Assembly: GCA_018780435.1 (NCBI GenBank)
Contig: JADMJS010000463.1
Span: 1-38,057 of the forward strand
Length of the DNA stretch: 38,057 nucleotides
Source: Myxococcales bacterium
GTDB lineage: Bacteria; Myxococcota_A; UBA9042; GCA-2863065
Reading direction: 5' to 3'
The notes beneath the pieces were generated by a model. It saw only the letters and a program-made list of their open reading frames with translations, ran no database searches and was not told the DNA's origin. Position numbers and translations under genes: made by a program. Below are positions 1 to 9,900 of this stretch, piece by piece. Positions within the stretch are counted from its first letter, which is position 1, and every line of letters starts with the position of its first letter.

Positions 1-2
1 TC

Positions 3-410
3 CTCCGCTACGAGCTCCCGCCCGGCTACGCGCCCGAGGACCGTGGCCAGGCCGTGCACCTGGGCGAGATGGCGGTCCACCTCGCCGAGACGTGGGCCCG
101 CGAGAAGAACGCCCGTCGCGGCGTCAACTACCTCGGCCGCGCCCTCTGCTGGAACGCGGACCACAACCGCCGCGGCATCCAATGGGAACCGCACGGCCCG
201 GGTAGCGGCCCGGACCCCATCATGGCGACGTCGCTCGACACCCTCTACGTGGCCGAGATCGAACGCCAAGCCTACCTACACACGTATGCGGAGTCGCTGG
301 ACCTCTGGCAGCAGGGCGACCACGCCATCATCTTCCCCTTCGGCACCTGGAACGTCGTCCGTCACCACGCCGCCATCGTCTCAGTGCCGCCCCCGAACTT
401 CCGCCGATAG
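3..410 (+). CDS. Hypothetical protein, C-terminal fragment (5' end outside window)
   Basis: An open frame enters from the left edge and stops with TAG at 408-410, giving about 135 residues of the C-terminus. It begins LRYELPPGYAPEDRGQAVHL and ends VRHHAAIVSVPPPNFRR. It is rich in His, Trp and Tyr and looks like a folded soluble protein, with no signal peptide or membrane segment in the visible part. The GTG at 54 is only an internal candidate start; the frame is open further upstream, so the gene very probably starts outside the window. I do not recognise the family. Its position beside a block of tandem repeats could suggest a mobile-element gene, but nothing catalytic is visible to support that. 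Confidence 0.55.
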   Translation, partial: LRYELPPGYAPEDRGQAVHLGEMAVHLAETWAREKNARRGVNYLGRALCWNADHNRRGIQWEPHGPGSGPDPIMATSLDTLYVAEIERQAYLHTYAESLDLWQQGDHAIIFPFGTWNVVRHHAAIVSVPPPNFRR

Positions 411-922
411 CGCCGAAGGGCGAGCGCGAAATTCGGCGGCCAACGGGGCCCGGCGGGAGGGGTGCGCGTTCTGCCTGGATTCACACATTTGCGTACATAC
501 TGTATATCATAGTAACACTATCGCCACCGCGAACCGAGCGGAGAGCGTCCGCCTCGGTCCACCTCCGATGATCGATTCCGAACACTACTGTCAGCGAAAG
601 CTTTGCGACTGTCAGCGAAAGCTTTGCGCGGTCCACCTCCGATGATCGATTCCGAACACTACTGTCAGCGAAAGCTTTGCGGCGAACCGAGCGGAGAGCG
701 TCCGCCTCGGTCCACCTCCGATGATCGATTCCGAACACTACTGTCAGCGAAAGCTTTGCGCGAGGAGGAGGGTCGCGGCGTACACCACCCAGATGTTTCG
801 ATCAGCGATGGTACGGAACAACAGACACCCTTCCGGCTATCGATCACCGGAATCGCCGCGGTGGCCTCACATGCTGCACCCCAGACGTGACGACGGCGTC
901 GGCTTCGATTCGAGCGGTGGTA
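411..922. other. Intergenic region of about 510 bp without a convincing gene
   Basis: This stretch separates the left partial gene from the 3' end of the giant minus-strand gene. It holds an AT-rich island around 486-520, unusual in this GC-rich DNA, then the 50/78-bp repeat block (529-759), then about 160 bp in which I see only a weak hairpin (TTCCGG at 831-836 pairing with CCGGAA at 847-852, no T-tract). Short open frames here are either translations of the repeat or lack ribosome binding sites, so none is called. Confidence 0.6.
529..759. repeat. Tandem intergenic repeat block: 50-bp unit x3 plus a 20-bp fragment, with a 28-bp leader x2
   Basis: Three identical 50-bp copies, starting GTCCACCTCC and ending AAAGCTTTGC, lie at 557-606, 631-680 and 710-759. 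The last 20 bp of the unit is repeated alone at 608-627. A 28-bp leader starting GCGAACCGAG precedes copies 1 and 3 (529-556 and 682-709), making two identical 78-bp composite units. The unit contains the palindromes ATCGAT and AAAGCTTT. The copies abut directly, without unique spacers, so this is not a CRISPR array. Perfect identity between copies implies recent amplification or ongoing homogenisation. Function is unknown. Confidence 0.85.
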
Positions 923-3900
923 CTACGGGCAGCCGCTGCAGAGCAGCGACGTGGCCACGATGGAGCCACTGGTGGTCGCCGGTGTCACGCCTTGTAGGTC
1001 GATGGTGCTGCCCGTGAGGCTCGAGCCTGCGCCCACGTGGAAGCGCGTGAGGTCGCCGCCCGCGAGGTCCCCTTCGAGGACGAGCACGTCGCCCGGGGCG
1101 AGCACCTGCGCGCCGCCCGTGATCTCGAGGTTCTTCAGGCGGACCACGGCGCGATACGGCTGACCGACGACCGAGATCCCGCTGACCCCGCTCGCCGTCG
1201 CCGTCACGACGTTGCCGGTGTGGCTCAGGACCTCGAAGATCGTGTCGTCCAGCAAAGTCGCGCCGCCCTGGCCCACGCGCGGGTTGAAGGAGGAGCCCGC
1301 GTGCCGGTTCGCATCGCCGAGGCTGACGCTAGACGTGAGCGTCGTCGCGGCTTCGGCCGTCACGTTACCGGACGGGATCCCCGGGAGCGGCGTCGAGCCC
1401 GCCGGCGCCGTGAGGCCCTGGTTCGAGACGATGAGGGTCGGCTGGCTGTCGGCCGACCCCTTGATCGCGATGGTCCCGGCCCCACCCGGAACGAAGCCGG
1501 TGCCGCCACTCGCGTCCACGAAGCTCATGATCGACCCGGCCCCGAAGTTCCCGGTGAGCGCGGCGTAGCCCACGATGGCGATACGCCCGCCGCCGCCGCC
1601 GCCGCTCGTGCCGTCGGTCGCGTCGCCACCGAGGGCCTGAATGCGCCCAGCGCCCGCACCCGCCACGACCACGGCCGTGATCTTGACCGACCCGCCCGCG
1701 CCCGCGCCGCCCGAGATGTCCTTGCCGTTCGCCATGATGGTGCCGTTCACGGCCAAGGTCCCGGTGAGTGTGATCGCGACCGCACCGCCACCATTGGCTT
1801 CGATACCGCCGCCGCCGCCGCCGGGCAGCCGTGGGTCGAGGAGCGAGCCGTAGGTGAGCTGCGCGACGCCGCCTTCGAGCGCCGTCCCGCCGACGCCGCC
1901 ATAGCTGCCACCGACGCCCAGGCCCGCGCCGATAGCGTTGCCGAAGGTGCGCCCCTGGGCGTAGCCGCGCCGGTTGACGTTGATGTTCGAGCCGGTGGCG
2001 ATGGTGAGATTCTTGCCCGAGAAGTCGAGGTCGAAGACCGCCGTGTTCGTACAGGGGGGGTGCGAGAGCGTCGAGGTGCCCTGGATGAACGCGTCGCCGT
2101 CGACCACGATGTCGGTCGCGTTGACGAAGGCGCCGCCGTCGATGGTGAAGGCGCCGCCCGCGAGGATACCGCCCACGTCCAGCGTCGACGCCGAGACGGT
2201 CACGTCGCCGTCCACGTACATGTCGCCCATCGCGTGCGTGCCGCCGAGGAGGTCCACCGCGCTCGCCGTGAGTGGTCCGCCATTCAGATCCACGACCGCC
2301 GACGAGCCGCTCACTGTGAAGCCCCCCGTCATCGTGAGCTCGCCGACGTCGATGGTGGCCGGCGCGAAGCTGTTGGCCGTCAGCGTGACCGTGCTGGCCG
2401 TCGCGACGGTGAGCCCTGAGAGTTCGGCGCCGGTGAGCGTCATCTCGAAGGGGAACGCGCTGTCACCCTGTCGCTCAAGGGAGCCGGTGTGGAGCCGGCC
2501 CGGCGAGCTGCCGCTGTTCACGAGGGTGAAGCCGGTCGCTGCGCCGAGGTCGACGACGGGGAACTCAAGCTCAAGCGCCCCGAGGTTGACGTTGCCGCTG
2601 CCCGACACGAGCGAGAAGGATTGGCCGATGTTCGTGCCGACACTCTTGATCGTCGACCGGCCGACCGCGGTCGACACCGACAGCGCGCCCTGCACGGTCA
2701 CGTCGCCCGCCGCGCGGATGGTCGCCCGCGACAGGGTCACGGAGCTGAAGGTCACATCGTCGCCGGTCTCGAAGGCCGCACCCGAGGACATGACGACGTT
2801 GAAGGGGAAGGCGGCGTTTCCGGCCCGGACGATCGAGTCCGCGATGAGGTTCGCGGCGCCGATCTGGACCGTCCCCCCGCCGTAGTTGACGCCCGCCAGG
2901 AGCCCCGTGAGGCGAATGGTCTCGACCGTCCCGAAGTCGATGGCCCCGGCGATGAGGCCGCCCTTCGCGTCGAAGGTGGCCTCGTCGCCCGTCGCACGGT
3001 CACCGTGGCGAATCACGACCTGCCCAGTAGTCTCCACGGCCGTCTCTTCGCGGATGTCGAGGTTCTCCGCGACGAGGACGCCGATGGCGGCCTTGCCGAC
3101 GACCGCGACGCCCATCGGGTTGCCGCTCAAGAAGAGCCGGTCGGCGGTGTTGGAGATGACGCGGAAGGTGACGTCCTCCTGCAGGTTGGCCAAGGCCCCT
3201 TGTTCGACGTTCGGGTTGACGCGCAGCCCGACGTAGCGACCGGGCGAATAGCCGGCGCCGGCGATGGTGATCGAGACCGAGTCGATCGCCGTGACGACGC
3301 CGAGCGGAATGGTCGTCAGGGTCGAGACGCCGGCCGTGGCGTTGGTGCCTTGGGCCGGCGTGCCTTCGTCCGCGCCCGCGCCGAAGATGATCTCCGGCTC
3401 GGTCTGACCCGCGGCGCGCAAGACCAGCGCCCCGGCGGGGCCTTTGTTGTAGACGGCGACACCCGACCGCACCGACACCTTCTCAAGGATGGAAGTGTCG
3501 GCAAAGCTGCCCGTGCGGCTCTCAAAGCCGACGAGCGAGATCACGCCGCCATTGCCGGCGATCTTGGTCAGCGCGGATGCGTCCGAGCCCGGAACCGGCC
3601 GGCCCCGCGCCGAGATCGTGCCGGTCCCGGCTAGCGTCTTCGCCTCGAGCCGGATGCGGCCGCCCGAGTCGCCCGCGCGGAGGCTGTTCGACGAATAGGG
3701 TACGTCGAGGATGCACTCACCGATGCCGTCCGCCCGGATGGCACCGTCGACGGTGGCCTTGCCAGAGCCGACCACCTTGATTCGGATGAGGCCGCCGGGC
3801 GCCGTCACGAAGCTCGGCGGCGACGTCGGGCAGTTGTTCCGGCCCGACGTTCGGGGGTTCTCGAGGTCGCCGAAGAGCTCGAAAGGCACGCTGATCACGG

Positions 3901-6900
3901 GCGGGGTGGCGGCGCCGATGGCCGGGCCTTCGCCGCTCGCGTCGATGAACGACCCCGCGCCGACGAAGAGCTCATCGACTTCGATGTCCATACGCGCGCC
4001 CTTGTCGTGGGTTACGAAGCCGCCCTGCATGATGAAGCTCCCGAACTTCATGAGCGGACACGCGTCAGTCGTGTTGATGGTCAGGATGCCCGACTTCACC
4101 AGGATCGACTTGCCCTCGAAGGCGTTGTAGTTGCTGCAATCGATGGTCGACGAGCCGGACACGACGAGCTCCGGCTGTACGAACTGCACCTGCGCCGTAT
4201 CGCCTACGGTGACGCCACCGAGCGTCGCCGTCAGGGTCGCTGTCTCCTCCACGATGGATGACCGCAGGCGCTGCGTGTAGACACCGCCGCCCGCATTGGC
4301 GACCGCGCCGATGAGCGTCCCGGCGCTGGTCTGAATGGCGATGGCGTGCGGCGCGCCGATGGTCGTCGGCGATCCGTATTGGTCGCGCACGACGACTCGC
4401 ACCGTCACCTCGTCGAGCGCGTCGGCGACGATGCTGTCGCGGTCGGGCTCGATGGTGCACTTGAGCGCGAGCGGCGCGCCCGGCGGCGGCGCGTTGACCG
4501 TGATGATGCCCGTGGCGTCACCGAGGACGCCCGCGGTCAGCGGCGACGCGATGAGGCGCCCCGACGAGACCGGGGTTACCGGCGCGAAGGTCGCCGACTT
4601 CTTGTCCACAGCCGCGACCGGGAGGTCGAGCGTGCCGTCGCGAGACCACGTCACCGGCTGCCCACCCGCGAAGAGCCCGTTTACGTCGTAGCCCGCGGCG
4701 TACACCGTAATGGACTGGCCGAGCTCCATCGTGAAGGTCCCGACCGCCGAGCCTTGGCCCTTCGCCGCATCTCGGATGACAACGGAGGTCACGGGACCCG
4801 GGACCTGCGGGTCGCACGCGTCGCCGATGTTGTCTTCGTCGACGTCTTTCTGATCGAGGTTCGATGCGATCGGGCAGTTGTCACCGGCGTCGGGCGTGCC
4901 GTCGTTGTCGTCATCGGCATCCGTGCAGTCGGCTTCGGCGTCGCCGTCGAGGTTCGGGAACGACTCGTCGATGGCGCCATTGCAGTTCGAATCGAAGCCG
5001 TCGCAGAGCTCGGGCGCGCCGTTGAAGACGGTCTTGTCCTTGGGCGCACAGTCGCTCGTGTCCGGGTCGCCGTCGTTGTCGTCATCGGTGTCGACGCAGT
5101 CGCGGATCGTGTCGACGTCGAAGTCCGGGAAGCCGAAGTCGGCCACGCCCTTGCAGGAATTATCGACGCCGTCACAGACCTCGATCGCGCTCGGGTGCAC
5201 GAGCGGGTCGAGGGGTTTGCAGTCGGCCCCATCGAGGGTCCCATCGTTGTCGTCGTCGTCGTCGCACGCGTTGCCCTGGCTGTCTCCGTCCGTGTTCGTC
5301 TGCGACGCGTTGGCCACGGTGCGGCAGTTGTCCGACTCATCGGCGACGTCGTCGTTGTCGTCATCGCCGTCGCACGCGTCACCAGTCCCGTCGGTGTCCG
5401 AGTCGGTCTGGATCTGGTTCTGAACCTTCGGGCAGTTGTCGGCCCCATTCAGGACGCCGTCGTTGTCGATGTCCGTGTCGACACAGTCCGCCTGCGCGTC
5501 GCCGTCCGTGTTCGGGAAGCCGTCGTCCTTCACGCCATTGCAGTTCTGGTCGATGCCGTCGCAGATCTCGACCGCCGCCGGGTGTACGGCAGAGTTCAAC
5601 GGGGCGCAGTCACCGAGGTCTCCGGTCAGATCGTTGTCGTCGTCCGGATCGATGCAGTCGCGAAGCGAGTCGCCGTCGGTGTCGACGAAGCCCTCGTCCA
5701 CGATCGTGTCGCAGTCGTTGTCGATGCCGTCGCAAAGCTCCGTCGCCCCGGGGAAGATGAGCGCGTTCGTCGGCGCGCAATCGGTCGCGTCCACGATGCC
5801 GTCGCCGTCATCGTCCGGGTCGCAGGCGTCGCCGAGGCTGTCCGTGTCCGAGTTGGTCTGGCCGCCGTTCTGAACCGTCGGGCAATTGTCGGTGCTGTCG
5901 GGGCGGCCGTCGTTGTCGTCGTCCGTGTCACACGCATCCCCGAGGCCATCCGAGTCCGTGTCCGTCTGATTATTGGCCACCGTCGGACAATTGTCATTTG
6001 TGTCCGGCGTTCCGTCATTGTCGTCGTCGAGGTCGAGACAATCCGCGAGCGCGTCGGCGTCCGCGTTCGGGAACCCCTCGTCCTTGAGGCCGTCGCAGTC
6101 ATTATCCAGGTTGTCGCAGACCTCGGTCACGAGCGTCGACACCGACGGATTATTGTCGAGGCAGTCCGTTACGTCCGGGTCGCCGTCGTTGTCGTCATCG
6201 ACGTCGACGCAGTCGGCGTCGGGATCGCCGTCGAGGTTCGAGAAGCCCTCGTCGATGAGGCTGTCGCAGTCGTCGTCTTTGCCGTTGCAGGCTTCGATTG
6301 CGAGCTTGCTCACCGACGGCGTCTTCGGCGCGCAGTCCGTCGTATCGGGATCACCGTCGTTGTCGTCATCGGCGTCGACGCAGTCCGCAAACGCGTCGGT
6401 GTCGGAATTCGTGAAGCCTTCGTCGGTCTGCCCGCTGCAGTTGTCGTCGACGCTGTTGCAGCTCTCCACGGCGAGCCTCGACACCAGCGCCGCGAGAGGC
6501 TGACAGTCTGACGTGTCGGGGTCGCCGTCGTTGTCGTCGTCGGTGTCGATGCAGTCCTTGCTCCCGTCGCTATCCGTGTCCGGGAAGCCCTCGTCGGTCG
6601 TGCCCGAGCAGTTGTCGTCCTTCCCATTGCACGTCTCGGAGGCGCCGGGACGAATCGCAGGGTTGTTCGGCGCACAGTCGATCGTGTCGGCGCTGCCATC
6701 GTTGTCGTCATCGAGGTCGCGGCAGTCGGGCGTGCCGTCGAGATCGAAGTCGGGCAGCCCCTCGTCGATGGCCCCATTGCAGTTGTTGTCGACGGCGTCG
6801 CAGGTCTCGGTCGCCCCCGATGAGATGTTCTTGTTGAGCGGCGCACAATCGATGTTGTCGGCGTCACCGTCGCCGTCGTCGTCGGAGTCGATACAATCGG

Positions 6901-9900
6901 CCTGCGAATCGGCGTCGGTGTTCAGGAAGCCCTCGTCGATCCCGAGCTTGCAGTTGTTGTCGATGCCGTCGCAGGTCTCCGTCTGGAGCGGGAAGATCGC
7001 CGCGTTCAGCGGCGCACAGTCCTGCGCGTCGGCCGCACCGTCACCGTCATCGTCCGTGTCGCACGGGTTGCCCTTGCCATCCGCGTCCGGGTCGGCCTGA
7101 TCGGTGTTCTTCGCGATCGGGCAATTGTCGACGCCGTCAGGGACACCGTCACCATCGTCGTCGTCGTCGACACAGTTCGCTTCGCCGTCGAGGTCGAAGT
7201 CCGGGAACCCTTCATCGACGAGGCCGTCACAGTTCTGGTCGATCCCGTCGCAGAGCTCCGACTCGAAGTGTGAGATCGCCGCGATGAGCGGCTCACAATC
7301 GAAGATGTCCGGGTCCTCGTCGCCATCGTCGTCACTGTCGAGACAATCGCCCGTACCGTCTTGGTCCGTGTCGCCGAAGCCCTCGTCGATGAGGTCGTTG
7401 CAGTTGTTGTCCTTCGAGTCGCAGACCTCGGCCGCGCCGGGATAGGTCGCCGGGTCGAGGGGCTTACAGTCGACCTCGTCGAGAGCGCCGTCCCCGTCGT
7501 CGTCGGGGTCGCAGGCGTCGCCCTTGCCGTCGACGTCCGTGTCGAGCTGCGTCCCGTTGCTGGCGGTGGGGCAATTGTCCGTTGCGTTCGGCGCGCCGTC
7601 GTTGTCGACGTCGGTGTCGCACGGATCGCCTTGCCCATCGCCGTCCGAGTCGGTCTGAGACTCGTTGGCCAAGAGGGTGCAGTTGTCAGCCGTATCGACC
7701 ACCCCGTCCCCATCGTCGTCGAGGTCCACGCAGTCGGCGTCACTGTCCTGATCGGTGTTCGGGAAGCCTTCGTCGGCCGCCCCCGAGCAGTTGTTGTCCT
7801 TGCCGTCGCAGAGCTCGGGCAGCAACGACGAGATGGTCGCATCGAGCGGGGCGCAGTCGCTGTCGTCCGGGTCGCCGTCGTTGTCGTCGTCGATGTCGAC
7901 ACAATCCGCGAGCGAATCGGCGTCGACGTTCCCGAAGCCCTCGTCCACGCTCCCGTCGCAGTCGTCGTCCTTGCCGTTACAGAGCTCGGTCCCGCCGTTC
8001 TTCACGGCCGCGTTCTTGGGCGCACAGTCGGTGTTGTCCGGATCGCCATCCCCATCGTCGTCGAGGTCGAGGCAATCCGCCGTGCCATCGACGTCCGTGT
8101 CGACGAAGCCTTCGTCGATGATGCCGTCGCAGTCATTGTCGAGGCCGTCGCAGAGTTCGGCCGCGGTGTTCGAGATCGACTGCTTGAGCGGCGCACAGTC
8201 GGTCACGTCCGGGTCGCCGTCGTTGTCGTCGTCGACATCCGCGCAGTCGGGCGTCTTGTCGCCGTCGCTGTCGACGAAGCCGTCGTCGGCTACGCCAGAG
8301 CAGTCGTCATCTTTGCCGTTACAGATCTCGGACGCACCGTTTCGCACGAGCGGGTTGGTCGGTTCACAGTCGGTGGTGTCCGCATCACCGTCGTTGTCGT
8401 CATCGAGGTCGACGCAGTCCGCCGCGCCGTCGTCGTCGCTGTCGGTGAAGCCTTCGTCGACCGCGCCGTTGCAGTTGTTGTCGACCCCGTCGCAGCTCTC
8501 GAGCGACTTGTTGGAGGTCTGTGGCGCGAGCGGCTCGCAGTCCGAGACGTCCGGATCGCCGTCATTGTCATCGTCCGAGTCGACGCAGTCGGCCACGCCG
8601 TCGCCGTCGGTGTCCGGGAACCCGTCGTCGACCACGCCGTCGCAGTTCTGGTCGATGCCGTCGCAGAGCTCGGTCGCTTGGGGGTTCACGGCCGCGTTGC
8701 GCGGACGGCAGTCGGCGGCGTCGAGGCTGCCGTCGTCATCGTCGTCCGGATCGCACACGTCACCGAGCCCGTCGCCGTCCGTGTCCGTCTGCCCGCTGTT
8801 GGGCGCCAGCGGGCAGTTGTCCGCCCCGTCGTCTTCGCCGTCGTTGTCGTCGTCGTCGTCGCAGGCGTCGCCAGAGCCGTCGCTGTCGGTGTCCTTCTGG
8901 TCGGGGTTGCCGATGCGCGGGCAGTTGTCGTCACCGTCGTCGAGCTCGTCGTTATCGTCGTCCTGGTCCTGGCAGTCCGCCTGGCCGTCGGCGTCGAGGT
9001 TCGGGAAGCCTTCATCGACGCTGGCGTCGCAGTCGTCGTCCTTGCCGTTGCAAATCTCCTGGAGCGACGAACCGACCGTCTTGTCGAGCGGCGCGCAGTC
9101 GGTGTCGTCCGGATCGCCGTCGTTGTCGTCATCGACGTCGATGCAGTCGCGGAGCGCGTCCCCGTCGGCGTTCGGGAACGACTCGTCGATGAGGCCGTCG
9201 CAGTCGTTGTCGATCCCGTCGCAGACCTCGGGCGCGAGGTGCGAGATGGACTTGTTGGTCGGCGCGCAGTCGACGCCGTCCGGATCCCCGTCGACATCGG
9301 CGTCGGTCTCGATGCAGTCTTTGATCCCGTTTTTGTCTAGGTCGCCGAAGTCTTCGTCCACGAGCCCGTCGCAGTCGTTGTCGATGGTGTCGCAGTCCTC
9401 CTTCTTGCCTTTCTTCACCAAGGGGTCGAGCGGCGCGCAGTCCGTGGTGTCCGGGTCGCCGTCGTTGTCGTCGTCGGGGTCGATGCAGTCTCGGAGCTGG
9501 TCGGAGTCGTTGTCGAGGAACCCCTCGTCGTAGAGGCCGTCGCAGTCGTTGTCGAGCGCGTCGCACGCTTCGACGGCCGACTTCGAGATCAACGCGTCGT
9601 CCGGCTCGCAGTCCGTCGTATTGCTGTCACCGTCGCCATCGCGGTCTTCGTCGCAGGCGTCGCCCTTGCCGTCGCTATCGAGGTCGGCTTGCGCCGGGTC
9701 GAAGGCCGACGGGCAGAGATCGCTCACGTTGAGGGCGCCGTCGCCGTCGCGATCGATGTCGCACGCGTCGCCATCGCCGTCGGTGTCGGCGTCGAGCTGG
9801 TTGAAGTTCGGGTCGAAGGGGCAGTTGTCCGCCCCGTCCGGAATGGTGTCGTCGTCATCGTCGAGATCGACGCAGTCGGAGAGCGCGTCGCCGTCGGTGT

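Noticed and set aside
529..759. Possible CRISPR array
   Set aside because: Units are contiguous or share identical flanks; there are no unique spacers and no cas genes.
831..852. TTCCGG/CCGGAA hairpin as terminator of the giant gene
   Set aside because: The stem is only 6 bp with a 10-nt loop and no T-tract, so it cannot be called a terminator.
4346..9533. Long plus-strand open frames (up to 721 codons) inside the giant gene, Val/Ile-rich or Ser/Pro-rich
   Set aside because: They are antisense readings of Asp-codon repeats (GAC/GAT read as GTC, TCG or CGT); they lack ribosome binding sites and domain logic, and the minus-strand product has clear family motifs.
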